Shown here one piece after another: positions 16,109 to 24,314 of a stretch of 64,000 nt of DNA (position 1 is its first letter; every line of letters starts with the position of its first letter). A model generated the notes under the pieces. The model saw only the letters and a program-made list of their open reading frames with translations. It ran no database searches and was not told the DNA's origin. This DNA comes from Streptomyces sp. 1-11 (lineage in GTDB: Bacteria; Actinomycetota; Actinomycetes; Streptomycetales; Streptomycetaceae), in NCBI RefSeq assembly GCF_007176755.1, contig NZ_BJTV01000001.1, positions 496,001-560,000 of the forward strand, written 5' to 3'. A program made the position numbers and the translations under genes.

Positions 16109-16435
16109 CTAGGCGTTCTTCGGCGCGGCCTGCTGCACCACGTCGAAGGACCACAGGGTGGACCCGGAGGCGGCAGGCTTCGGCTTCTCGCCGCCCTCGC
16201 CGCCGCCCTGGTGGGCGGACTTCATCGGCCCTTCCATCCAGGCCTGGAAGGACGCCTCGTCCCGCCAGCGGGTGTAGACGAGGTACTGGTCGGTGCCCTC
16301 GACCGGCCGCAGCAGCTCGAACCACTCGAATCCGTCGGAGTTCTCCACGGCGTGCGCCCTCGACGCGAACCGCTTCTCCAGCACCTCACGCTGTTCGGCG
16401 GGCACGGACAGCACGTTGATCTTCACTACGCTCAT
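16109..16435 (-). CDS. MhuD/IsdG-type heme-degrading monooxygenase (ABM domain)
   Basis: A 108-residue antibiotic-biosynthesis-monooxygenase-fold protein. It lines up from the first residue with what I recall of mycobacterial MhuD (M-x-VVKIN, KRFA-RAHAVENS-GF, FQAW--GP). The three residues known to matter in MhuD for heme cleavage, Asn7, Trp66 and His75, fall at exactly those numbers here. MhuD opens heme to mycobilin and releases iron; the same role is inferred here. Residues 76-90 (a Gly/Glu/Lys-rich loop) differ from MhuD. No heme transport genes are adjacent, so iron recycling from internal heme is plausible. Confidence 0.85.
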   Translation of the reverse strand: MSVVKINVLSVPAEQREVLEKRFASRAHAVENSDGFEWFELLRPVEGTDQYLVYTRWRDEASFQAWMEGPMKSAHQGGGEGGEKPKPAASGSTLWSFDVVQQAAPKNA

Positions 16436-16468
16436 GCCCCCATCCTGCCCCGTGCCCGCGCCGCCCGC

Positions 16469-17341
16469 TCACTCCCCGGCGAACAGCTCCGCCGCGTCCT
16501 CGGCATGCATCGCCCGCTGGGCCCAGACTTCGAGCCGGTTCAGGTCGGTGCAGGCGTTCACCCGGTCACGGACTGCGTCCGGCACCTCGATGCCGCGCCA
16601 TTCCAAGATGTGCAGGACCATCTCGGCCTTGGCTTCCACCCTGCCTTCTTCGCGCACCTGCTCCGCCAGCGGGTGTCGCCAGAAGTACTGAGTCGCTGTC
16701 ATCAGGTCCCTCCACATCTGCTTCGCCTGGGGATCGGCCAGGCAGGAGTCCACGAACTGCACGAAGACCGCGGCGGTTTCGTCATCGATGGTCTGTAGGG
16801 CGGTGGCCAGGGACTCCAGTATGGCGGGGGCCTGCCGGCCACGCCCGTGTGTCATCGCCGAAAGCACCGCAATGGGTACGTCTCTCACGGCCGACTGCTC
16901 GTCCGCGATCACCGGCACGTTGTCCGGGCCCAGCACGAGGGGCCGTACCGTCAGCGAGTGCCAGTCCCGGAACCCCAGCCGGATCGGGCGCGAGGCCCAC
17001 TTGGCGGTGGCGCTGTTCTGCGTGACGACGATGAGCACCGGCTCGCAGCGGTACTTCTCGTAGAGGTAGGAGAGGTAATAGGGCCAGCTCCCCCTCTTGC
17101 GGTCGTCCACCTTCCCCTGCGACTCGATCACGAAGAGGTACGTGCCCTCGTCCGTCTCCGCCCGCAGCAGCGTGTCCACACGCCGCTCCACCGGTTCGAT
17201 CTCGGTGAGATCCACGTTCAGCGCCGCGATCTGTCTCGGCTCCGGGAACGGCACGTGCAGCACCCGCTGTAAGGCACGGGTCAGCAGTGTCGGGTCCTTC
17301 TGGAAAATCCGGTGCAGCGCCTCGTGCGACGAGCCGACCAT
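16469..17341 (-). CDS. Rpn-like PD-(D/E)XK nuclease-fold protein
   Basis: A 290-residue protein. Residues 1-120 carry a PD-(D/E)XK-like pattern: RRVDTLLRAETDEGTYLFVI followed by ESQGKVDDRKRGSWPYYLSY, with catalytic Asp, Glu-x-Gln and Lys positions. The rest is helical (AILESLATALQTIDDETAAV, EQVREEGRVEAKAEMVLHIL), like the C-terminal parts of YhgA/Rpn proteins and their Streptomyces relatives annotated hypothetical. E. coli Rpn proteins are DNases linked to recombination and recently to phage defence; the function here is not known. AAGGGAG precedes the ATG. Confidence 0.75.
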   Translation of the reverse strand: MVGSSHEALHRIFQKDPTLLTRALQRVLHVPFPEPRQIAALNVDLTEIEPVERRVDTLLRAETDEGTYLFVIESQGKVDDRKRGSWPYYLSYLYEKYRCEPVLIVVTQNSATAKWASRPIRLGFRDWHSLTVRPLVLGPDNVPVIADEQSAVRDVPIAVLSAMTHGRGRQAPAILESLATALQTIDDETAAVFVQFVDSCLADPQAKQMWRDLMTATQYFWRHPLAEQVREEGRVEAKAEMVLHILEWRGIEVPDAVRDRVNACTDLNRLEVWAQRAMHAEDAAELFAGE

Positions 17342-17377
17342 CGGCTCTCCCTTCTGTCTGTCGACGTGATCAACGAG

Positions 17378-17785
17378 CTAGGCCGCCGCGAGTTCGCACC
17401 ACACGTACTTGCCCCGGTTGCCGAACCTGGCCGACGGCTGCCAGCCCCAGAGGTCCGCGCACGCCCTGACCAGGGCCAGACCCCGGCCCTCCTCCCCCAG
17501 CCCGGGCACCTCCTCCAACGGGCGGAACGGCTCTGGCGGCCCGGGGTCCGTGTCCCACGCCCCGATCCACACCACGCCCTCCACCGAGCGGCGCACCCTG
17601 AGCGCGGCCGGCCCCTTCGTGTGGCGTACCGCGTTCGACACCAGCTCCGTGGCGAGGAGTTCGGCCGTGTCGACCAGGCCGATCAGACCGTGCATCGTCA
17701 GGATCAGACGCAGCGTGCGGCGGGAGATCGTCACCGCTCTGACGTCGTTGGGGATGTAGAGCGTGTAGTCCCAGGTTTCGGGCAT
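17378..17785 (-). CDS. RsbW/AbaA-type ATP-binding protein (HATPase_c)
   Basis: A 135-residue single GHKL ATPase domain: N box ELLATELVSNAVRHT near residue 43, G1-like WIGAWDTDPGPPEP near 73 and G2 GLGEEGRGLALVRA near 95. Streptomyces encode dozens of these; they act as anti-sigma-like kinases or protein-binding ATPases. It is divergent from an XRE regulator and a DUF397 gene, which together form the AbaA/WhiJ-type gene set tied to developmental control. Confidence 0.9.
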   Translation of the reverse strand: MPETWDYTLYIPNDVRAVTISRRTLRLILTMHGLIGLVDTAELLATELVSNAVRHTKGPAALRVRRSVEGVVWIGAWDTDPGPPEPFRPLEEVPGLGEEGRGLALVRACADLWGWQPSARFGNRGKYVWCELAAA

Positions 17786-17994
17786 GACTCATCCACTCCG
17801 GTGAGGTGAGGGGTTCGGTCCGAGGATGTGCGGTGGCATTGCCGCAGACGCCATGGCAGGGCGATGCGGTGCGCTTCCGCTGAGCGTTCGTCGCGCCACC
17901 GAAGGTAGGGATTAACGTTTAAGGTTCGCAAGCGGGTCGCGTAACCTGACACCCGAACGAGTCACGTCCGCCGCCGCGTTGGGAGGACCAGTCG
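17786..17994. promoter_or_regulatory. Divergent promoter region of the ATPase/HTH pair
   Basis: An AT-rich block ATTAACGTTTAAGG at 17911-17924 stands out in the GC-rich surroundings and contains the inverted TTAA/TTTAA halves. It is a candidate regulator site. A strong ribosome-binding site GGGAGG precedes the HTH gene. Confidence 0.45.
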
Positions 17995-18837
17995 ATGGCA
18001 CTGAGGGCCGAGCCGACGGCACGTCAGTTGCGGCTGGCGACCGAGTTGCGCAGGCTGCGCGATGCGGCGGGCCTGACGGCCAGGGAAGCTGCCACGCTGC
18101 TCGGCGTGAGCGCTCCGCAGATCAGCCAGATCGAGTCGGGCCTCGCGGGCGTGAGCGAGAAACGCCTGCGCCGCCTCGTCGCGAACTACTCATGTACCGA
18201 CGACGAGCTGATCGACGCGCTGGCGAGCATGGCGACCGATCGCACGCGGGGCTGGTGGGAGGAGTACCGGGAGCGGCTGCCCACCCCGTTCCTCGACCTC
18301 GCGGAGCTGGAACACCATGCCACCTCACTCCGCGAGGTGCAGTGCCTCTTCGTTCCCGGCCTTCTCCAGACGGCGGACTACGCTCGCGCGGTCTTCTCCT
18401 ACCGGGTTCCCGAACTGCCGGCCGAGGACGTCGAGCTACGCGTCCGGCACCGGATGCAGCGTGCGGCCACCGTCGCGGAAACGCCCTACGAAGCGGTCGT
18501 GCACGAGGCGGCACTGCGCATCATGGTCGGTGACCGCACCTCCGCGCGGGCCCAACTCGCCCATCTGCTGGAGTTCTCGGCGGACAAGCGTGTCACCGTA
18601 CGCGTCATCCCGATGCATCTGGAGGGCTTCGCCGGCGCCGCGAGCGCCATGACGTACGCGGGTGGCGCCGTGCCCAAGCTGGACACCGTCGTACGTGACG
18701 GCCCGCACGGAGCGGCGTTCATCGACTCCGAGGCGCAACTGAACGCGTTCCGGACGCTCTTCCATAAGGTGGAGGACGCGTCGCTCGACCCCGAGCGCTC
18801 GCGCGACCTGATCCACCGGCTGGCGAAAGAGCTGTGA
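17995..18837 (+). CDS. XRE-family regulator with DUF5753 (WhiJ/Scr1-type)
   Basis: A 280-residue protein. Residues 8-65 form a Cro/C1 HTH (LRRLRDAAGLTAREAATLLG, SAPQISQIESG); residues 90-275 are the DUF5753 domain (ALEHHATSLREVQCLFVPGL-like, LLQTADYARAVF, YEAVVHEAALRIMVG, VRVIPMHLEGF). WhiJ of S. coelicolor is of this type and represses development when its DUF397 partner is absent. Such pairs are also annotated as Scr1-family toxin-antitoxin systems. GGGAGG lies 8 nt before the ATG. The DUF397 gene follows directly, its ribosome-binding site overlapping this stop codon. Confidence 0.92.
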   Translation: MALRAEPTARQLRLATELRRLRDAAGLTAREAATLLGVSAPQISQIESGLAGVSEKRLRRLVANYSCTDDELIDALASMATDRTRGWWEEYRERLPTPFLDLAELEHHATSLREVQCLFVPGLLQTADYARAVFSYRVPELPAEDVELRVRHRMQRAATVAETPYEAVVHEAALRIMVGDRTSARAQLAHLLEFSADKRVTVRVIPMHLEGFAGAASAMTYAGGAVPKLDTVVRDGPHGAAFIDSEAQLNAFRTLFHKVEDASLDPERSRDLIHRLAKEL

Positions 18838-18845
18838 GGCACCCC

Positions 18846-19046
18846 ATGCAGACCCCGGGCAACTGGCGGAAGTCGTCGTACTCAGGGCCCGGCGACGGGG
18901 ACTCCTGCGTCGAGATAGCGGACTCCCCCACCCGCATAGCCGTCCGCGACTCCAAGGACCCCGCGGCCGGCACCCTCGTCTTCCCGCCCGCTGCCTTCGT
19001 CGCCTTCGTCGAGGGTCTGAAGGGGCCGCGCCAGGCCGCCTCTTGA
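18846..19046 (+). CDS. DUF397 small protein, WhiJ partner
   Basis: A 66-residue DUF397 protein: NWRKSSYSGPGDGDSCVEIA, then IAVRDSKDPAAGTLVFPPAA, which are the family's signature blocks. GTGAGG, overlapping the stop codon of the HTH gene, lies 6 nt before the ATG at 18846, so translation is coupled; GTG at 18834 is a less likely start. These proteins are thought to bind the HTH partner and relieve repression. Confidence 0.92.
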   Translation: MQTPGNWRKSSYSGPGDGDSCVEIADSPTRIAVRDSKDPAAGTLVFPPAAFVAFVEGLKGPRQAAS

Positions 19047-19083
19047 CCCTCACCCCGTGTCAGGCGGTCGACTCGGAGACATC

Positions 19084-19905
19084 ATGTTCACCATCGGAGA
19101 CTTCGCCCGGCACGGCCGCGTCTCGGTCCGGATGCTGCGTCACTACGACGCGACCGGACTGCTGCGCCCGGCCCATGTCGACCCCGCCACCGGTTACCGC
19201 TACTACACCGCGGGCCAGTTGGCCCGTCTGAACCGCGTCATCGCGCTCAAGGAACTCGGGCTCACCCTTCAGCAGGTCGGGGAGATCCTCGACGAGAAGG
19301 TCGGCACCGAGGGACTGCGCGCGATGCTGCGGCTGCGGCGGGCGGAGCTGGAGGCCGCCATGACCGCCGCGGCGGCCCGGCTGGTCCAGGTCGAGGCGAG
19401 GCTCCGGGCCATCGAGAGCGAGGGGCACATGCCCGAGAACGACGTCGTCCTCAAGAGCCTCCCGGCCGTGCGGGTCGCGGAGTTGACCGCGGTCGCGGCG
19501 AGTTTCCAGCCCGAGGACATCGGTCCCGTCATCGCGCCGCTGTACGAGGAGCTGTTCCGCCGCCTGGACGCGGCGGGCGTCAGGCCGGCCGGACCCGGTG
19601 TCGCGTACTACGAGGACGCGCCGGAGGGCGAGGGCAGGATCACCGTGCACGCCGCCGTGCAGGTGTCAGCCCCGCTCCAGGAGGGCGCCCTGCGGATCGT
19701 CGACCTGCCCTCCGTCGATCTGGCGGCGACCATCGTCCACCGCGGCTCCATGGACACCGTCCTGCCCACGGCCCAGACCCTGGCCCGCTGGATCGACGCG
19801 GGCGGCTACCGGTCGGCCGGGTACCCCCGCGAGGTCAACCTGGAGTGCCCGGAGAACCGCGACGACTGGGTGACGGAGCTCCAGGCACCGGTGACCCGGG
19901 GCTGA
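19084..19905 (+). CDS. MerR-family regulator with GyrI-like ligand domain (BmrR-like)
   Basis: A 273-residue protein. Residues 1-70 are a MerR winged HTH (MFTIGDFARHGRVSVRMLRH, YDATGLLRPAHVDPATGYRY), residues 75-115 a dimerising coiled coil, and 120-273 a GyrI/SOUL-like effector domain (VRVAELTAVAASFQPEDIGP, IVDLPSVDLAATIVHRGSMD). BmrR-like members sense hydrophobic cations and activate efflux genes; no efflux gene is adjacent. GGAG lies 5 nt before the ATG at 19084; the longer frame from 19057 lacks support. Confidence 0.92.
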   Translation: MFTIGDFARHGRVSVRMLRHYDATGLLRPAHVDPATGYRYYTAGQLARLNRVIALKELGLTLQQVGEILDEKVGTEGLRAMLRLRRAELEAAMTAAAARLVQVEARLRAIESEGHMPENDVVLKSLPAVRVAELTAVAASFQPEDIGPVIAPLYEELFRRLDAAGVRPAGPGVAYYEDAPEGEGRITVHAAVQVSAPLQEGALRIVDLPSVDLAATIVHRGSMDTVLPTAQTLARWIDAGGYRSAGYPREVNLECPENRDDWVTELQAPVTRG

Positions 19906-19942
19906 CGGGCGCCGGGAGCCGGGAGCCGGGACCGGCATCGGG

Positions 19943-22003
19943 CTACTCCACGTCGATGCCGAAGTCCCGCACGAGTTCCTCCAGGCCGCCGGTGTAGCCC
20001 TTGCCGCCCAGGACGAAGTCCCAGTCACCGGTGGACCTGCGGCGGAACGAGCCGAGGACCAGGGCGGTCTCGTGCGGCCGGCCGTCCGAGACCTCCAGGC
20101 GTCCGAGCTCGGCCATCCCCGGGTCGAGGAGCCTGATGCGGGCCTCGGTGAAGCCGGTGAGGTCGGCGGCCGGGTCCACCTCCGGATCGACGGCGGCCAC
20201 GAGTACGAACCGGTCGGCCCCGGGCGGCAGTGCGTCGAAGGAGACGCAGATCGCGGCCTTGTCGGGTGCGGTGGCGGGAAGGGTGCGCACCGTGCCGTCC
20301 GGGGTCCGCGGGTTGTTGTAGAAGACGAAGTGATCGTCGCTGAGGACGCTGTTGCCGCGGCAGACGAGAGCGCACACGTCCAGCGCGACGTTCCCGGTCC
20401 ACGACATGCCGAGGACGTTGTAGTCGTCGGGCAGCCGGGTGTCCGGTCCCCCGGGCGCCGGCTGTCCCGCGGTCCGCCGGCCGCCGTCGCCCAGCCGCCC
20501 GCCCAGGCCGTGGCGGTGCAGCAGGTCGACGAGTTCGGGGCCCGAGACGAGCTCCAGCGGCTTGCCGTTGGCGAAGGTGTGCGAGCCCGGGCCGAACCTG
20601 GACGTCGTCACCAGGACGCCCTTGTTGGCGCCGGTGTCCTGCACGGTTCCGTACAGATCCCGCACGGCGGTGGGCGGCACCGTGTTCCGGTAGCGCTTCA
20701 CCTGCACGACGATCTTGCCGCCGCGGATCGGGGCCGGGTCCAGCGCGTCGACGTCGACGCCGCCGTCGTTGGAGCGCTGGGTGGTGACCGCCTGCATCCC
20801 CATGGCGCGGAAGAGGTCAGCCACGAGATCCTCGAAGGCGATGGGGTCCATCGTGAACAGGTCGGGCTCCTCCTCGCCGCCGTGGGCGACCACCCGGTTC
20901 CCGACGTCCTGCGGCCGCCGGCCCGGCCGTACCGCCGTGAGCTGGTCCGGCCGGGCGGAGAGCTGCCCGTGCAGTGCGTCGGCCAGGCAGCTGCACGCGT
21001 CCACCTGGGCCAGGTGCAGACCGAGGAACGAGGAGCGGGACGCCATGACCGTGGCGAGGAAGATCTGGCCCGGCCTGCCTGTCGTGGGGTCGTGCCCGTC
21101 GACGAAGCCGTTCAGGGCCACCGACTCGAGCGCCCCCGGCTCGTCGGCGGCGAACAGCTCGTGCAGTACGAGCAGCATGCACTGGGCGAGCACCTCCCGG
21201 TACAGGGCACGGCGCTGGCTCACCGGACGGGGCGTCTCCTTGTCCTGGTCGGTCCCGGACAGGTACCGGACCGCCTTGACCTCCGGCACGATGCCGTAGG
21301 CGGGCAGCTCCCAGTCCAGCACCAGTTGCCGCGCCGCCGGGTCGTAGGCCGCCACGACCTGGCGCGGCAGGTCCTCCGGCCATGCCGTCGAGGCGTAGAG
21401 GGCGGCGGAGAAGTACTCGACCACGGAGTCGGGGTCGTGGCGTCGCACCCCTTCGGTCAGCGCGACGACTCCGGCGTTGTGCCCGCGTACGCCGGCGAGC
21501 TGGGCGTCCGCCCACTGCTGGTACTCGCGCTGGTACGAAGCGAGCTGCTGCTGCCGCTGCGCCTCAGCGGCCTGGGCGGCATGCCAGTCGCGTTCGAAGC
21601 GTGCCCGGGCTTCGGCCTGCGCCTGGGCCCGGCGGCCCGCCGTCCAGCCGCTCTGCGTCTCGTAGCGGCTGTAGTCGGGCATCGGCACCGGCTGCGCCAA
21701 CGGACCCGGGGAGAAGGGCTGCACCTCCTCGCGCCGCATGAGGGAGGCGGCCCGGAACGCCGGGGCCCGGCAGCCCTCGGCGAGAAGACCTCGCAGCGAC
21801 GCGACCTGCGCGTCCAGTTCCTCCGTCCGCCGCAGAGCCTCCGCCTGCCGGTACTCACGGTGGCTCTGGGCGGCTCGCCGCTGGTAGGCCCGGGCCTGCT
21901 GTTCCTGCTGTCTGCGCCGTCGGGCCTCGGCCTGCAGTTGGCGCTGCTGCTGCCGTTGCATCTCGGCCCAGGCGCCGGCGAAACCAGTGGAGCGACGACT
22001 CAT
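19943..22003 (-). CDS. Coiled-coil / Mrr-type restriction nuclease / TerD fusion protein
   Basis: A 686-residue multidomain protein. Residues 8-60 and 120-170 are Gln/Arg/Ala-rich helices, likely coiled coil. Residues 180-365 form an unassigned domain found in Streptomyces restriction-like proteins. Residues 387-495 form an Mrr-like PD-(D/E)XK nuclease: IAFEDLVADLFRAMGM, RSNDGGVDVDALDP, IVVQVKRY. Residues 525-686 are a TerD domain (NVLGMSWTGNVALDVCALVC, DHFVFYNNPRTPDGTV, GDWDFVLGGKGYTGGLEELV). TerD proteins bind calcium and belong to stress, phage-resistance and tellurite systems; Mrr cuts modified DNA. ATG at 22003 has GGGGAGGG 10 nt upstream; TTG at 22012 is too close to it. Confidence 0.88.
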   Translation of the reverse strand: MSRRSTGFAGAWAEMQRQQQRQLQAEARRRRQQEQQARAYQRRAAQSHREYRQAEALRRTEELDAQVASLRGLLAEGCRAPAFRAASLMRREEVQPFSPGPLAQPVPMPDYSRYETQSGWTAGRRAQAQAEARARFERDWHAAQAAEAQRQQQLASYQREYQQWADAQLAGVRGHNAGVVALTEGVRRHDPDSVVEYFSAALYASTAWPEDLPRQVVAAYDPAARQLVLDWELPAYGIVPEVKAVRYLSGTDQDKETPRPVSQRRALYREVLAQCMLLVLHELFAADEPGALESVALNGFVDGHDPTTGRPGQIFLATVMASRSSFLGLHLAQVDACSCLADALHGQLSARPDQLTAVRPGRRPQDVGNRVVAHGGEEEPDLFTMDPIAFEDLVADLFRAMGMQAVTTQRSNDGGVDVDALDPAPIRGGKIVVQVKRYRNTVPPTAVRDLYGTVQDTGANKGVLVTTSRFGPGSHTFANGKPLELVSGPELVDLLHRHGLGGRLGDGGRRTAGQPAPGGPDTRLPDDYNVLGMSWTGNVALDVCALVCRGNSVLSDDHFVFYNNPRTPDGTVRTLPATAPDKAAICVSFDALPPGADRFVLVAAVDPEVDPAADLTGFTEARIRLLDPGMAELGRLEVSDGRPHETALVLGSFRRRSTGDWDFVLGGKGYTGGLEELVRDFGIDVE

Positions 22004-22163
22004 GCGCTGCAAACCCTCCCCAGGACGTCGGCAGCCGAAAGGCGCTCTGGCTGTCCCCGCAACCAGTTGTGACGAGAAGACTTTAGTGCCGCATCAGGCA
22101 GCGTTCACCCCGCCGTGATCGGTCGGTGACGGGGACGGCACCGGGAGGAGGCCCGCCCCGTAG

Positions 22164-23312
22164 TCAGGCCGGCTGCACCGCGGCCAGCCGGTGGACGTCC
22201 CGCGCCGTGCCCGTGACGCCCGACAGGAAGCCCTGGGCCCGGGGGGAGGCCGATGCGGTGAGCCAGGTCGGGTCGATGTCGCAGACCGCCACGCGGACGC
22301 CGGTGCCGGCCAGGGCCAGCGGGAGGGTGTGGACGACGGTGGAGGGGAAGCTGAGGACGGTGCGGCCGATGGGACCACGGCGGGCGATGAGTTCCAGGGG
22401 GAGGTCGGGGCGGACGATCTCCAGGCCCGTCTCCGTGGCCAGGCGGTGGAGCTTGTCGGTGCTCTCGCGGCGGTGCGCGAAGTAGCGGGTGGCTCCGTGG
22501 GCCTTGGCCAGGGACTGGACGGCGGCCAGGTAGCGGTCGCCGTCGACCACGCCGGTCTCCACCAGGGAGGTGCCGACCATGTCGGCGCTCGTGGTGATCC
22601 GCGGGGGGCCGAAGCGAGCGCGGGTCCACGCGAAGTCGTTGGCGGTGACCGTGACGCCGTCCGGGGTCTCGGTCACCGGCATCGAGGAGAAGACCTCGAC
22701 GCGGCGGCCCTCGCTCGGGGTGAGGCGCCGGCGCGCCGAGGAGGAGACGGGGGCGAAGAGCAGGTCGCGGGGGCCGGGCCGGCCGCCCTTGCGGTGCCAG
22801 CGGACCAGGCGTTCGCCGCGCGCGAGCTGGGCGACGAACTCCATCGTCGCCGTGCCGTCGTCCACGACCACCAGGTCGCGGGCGCGGGTGATGGTCAGCA
22901 GCAGTTGCACGTAGCGGGAGAACGGGTCCCCCATGACGATGCGGTCGGCCCGGCGCAGCGGGCCGGCCAGGCCGCCGATGGTGTGGAAGGGCGCGGTCGT
23001 GCCGCCCCGCGCCTCCTCCCAGCGCACCCGGTACCCCTCGTCCCGGGCCAGGTCGGCCATGCGGCGGAGCTGGCCCCGGGTCATGGGGTCGGTCGGGGAC
23101 AGCACGACGAGGGTGAGCTCCGCGCCGGCCGGTGGCGTGGCTCCGGCCGGCGTCCGCCGTTTCTGGGCGGGCACGGACGGCAGGGCGTCCGGCTGCGCGC
23201 CCTGCAGGCCGTGCAGGTGCGCCCACTCCAGTACGTTCAGCAGCTGTACCGGGCTCTCCACGAAGGCGAGCGTGCGGGCAGGGTGGCCGGGGTGACCGGC
23301 GCGGGGGCTCAT
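22164..23312 (-). CDS. Polysialyltransferase-like glycosyltransferase (nonulosonate cluster)
   Basis: A 382-residue GT-B-like protein. It begins TLAFVESPVQLLNVLEWAH (nucleotide-sugar fold entry typical of GT52/polysialyltransferases), has RIVMGDPFSRYVQLLLTI, VVVDDGTATMEFV near 150, RYFAHRRESTDKLHRLA (H-R region) near 285 and LSFPSTVVHTLPLAL near 330 (the S-S/T motif of this superfamily). It probably transfers CMP-activated nonulosonic acid. It is 49 bp downstream of neuB, in the same direction as neuA and the DUF6716 gene. No clear ribosome-binding site. Confidence 0.75.
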   Translation of the reverse strand: MSPRAGHPGHPARTLAFVESPVQLLNVLEWAHLHGLQGAQPDALPSVPAQKRRTPAGATPPAGAELTLVVLSPTDPMTRGQLRRMADLARDEGYRVRWEEARGGTTAPFHTIGGLAGPLRRADRIVMGDPFSRYVQLLLTITRARDLVVVDDGTATMEFVAQLARGERLVRWHRKGGRPGPRDLLFAPVSSSARRRLTPSEGRRVEVFSSMPVTETPDGVTVTANDFAWTRARFGPPRITTSADMVGTSLVETGVVDGDRYLAAVQSLAKAHGATRYFAHRRESTDKLHRLATETGLEIVRPDLPLELIARRGPIGRTVLSFPSTVVHTLPLALAGTGVRVAVCDIDPTWLTASASPRAQGFLSGVTGTARDVHRLAAVQPA

Positions 23313-23361
23313 CGGCGTGCGACCGTCCCGTCTCAGGGCGTCCGTTGGGCGACCGGGGTGC

Positions 23362-24300
23362 TCAGACCGCGACCGGCTCGCCCGCGGCCGCGGCGATCTC
23401 CGCCTCGGCGACGACGCCGGTGACGCGGCGCAGCTTCTTCATCGGGCCGAGCTCGGAGTCGTAGACCTTCTTGACGCCGTCGCCGAGGGAGGCCTCGATG
23501 GTGCGGATGTCGCGGACGAGACGGGTCAGGCCCTGCGGCTCGACGGAGGCGGCCTGGTCGGAGCCCCACATGGCGCGGTCGAGGGTGATGTGGCGCTCGA
23601 CGAAGGTGGCGCCGAGGGCGACGGCGGCCAGCGTGGTCTGCAGGCCGGTCTCGTGGCCGGAGTAGCCGATCGGGACGTTCGGGTACTCGTCCTGCAGGGT
23701 GTTGATCACGCGGAGGTTGAGCTCCTCGGCCTTCGCCGGGTACGTCGAGGTGGCGTGGCAGAGCAGGATGTTCTCGCTGCCCAGGACCTCGACCGCGTGG
23801 CGGATCTGCTTCGGGGTCGACATGCCGGAGGAGAGGATGACCGTGCGGCCGGTGGCGCGCAGGGCGCGCAGCAGCTCGTCGTCGGTGAGGGAGGCGGAGG
23901 CCACCTTGTGGGCGGGGACGTCGAACTTCTCCAGGAAGGCGACGGCCTCGGTGTCCCACGGGGAGGCGAACCAGTCGATCCCCTTCTCCTTGCAGTACTC
24001 GTCGATCTGGCGGTACTCGTCCTCGCCGAACTCGACCCGGTGGCGGTAGTCGATGTAGGTCATCCGGCCCCACGGGGTGTCGCGCTCGATGTCCCACTGG
24101 TCGCGCGGGGTGCAGATCTCGGGGGTGCGCTTCTGGAACTTCACGGCGTCGCAGCCGGCCTCGGCGGCCACGTCGATGAGCTTGAAGGCGTTCTCCAGCT
24201 CACCGTTGTGGTTGATGCCGATCTCACCGCAGATGTAGACGGGGCGGCCCGGGCCGGCCTCGCGCGTACCGAAGGTGCGGATGCGGGAGTTGGTGCTCAT
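23362..24300 (-). CDS. neuB: Nonulosonic acid synthase (NeuB type; sialate or Kdn synthase)
   Basis: A 312-residue NeuB-family aldolase: YICGEIGINHNGELENAFKL near residue 21, DAVKFQKRTPE near 50, DWFASPWDTEAVAFLE near 108, VILSSGMST near 151, LLCHATSTYPAKAEELNL near 175, IGYSGHETGLQTTLAAVALG near 208 and ERHITLDRAMWGSDQ near 235. It condenses phosphoenolpyruvate with a hexose-type acceptor to give a nine-carbon 2-keto sugar acid. It lacks the C-terminal antifreeze (SAF) domain usual in ~350-residue NeuB, so it is a short form. No NeuC is in the window, which favours mannose or mannose-6-phosphate (Kdn product) over ManNAc. It lies 14 bp after neuA. Confidence 0.93.
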   Translation of the reverse strand: MSTNSRIRTFGTREAGPGRPVYICGEIGINHNGELENAFKLIDVAAEAGCDAVKFQKRTPEICTPRDQWDIERDTPWGRMTYIDYRHRVEFGEDEYRQIDEYCKEKGIDWFASPWDTEAVAFLEKFDVPAHKVASASLTDDELLRALRATGRTVILSSGMSTPKQIRHAVEVLGSENILLCHATSTYPAKAEELNLRVINTLQDEYPNVPIGYSGHETGLQTTLAAVALGATFVERHITLDRAMWGSDQAASVEPQGLTRLVRDIRTIEASLGDGVKKVYDSELGPMKKLRRVTGVVAEAEIAAAAGEPVAV

Positions 24301-24314
24301 GGCGGGAGGTGTCC

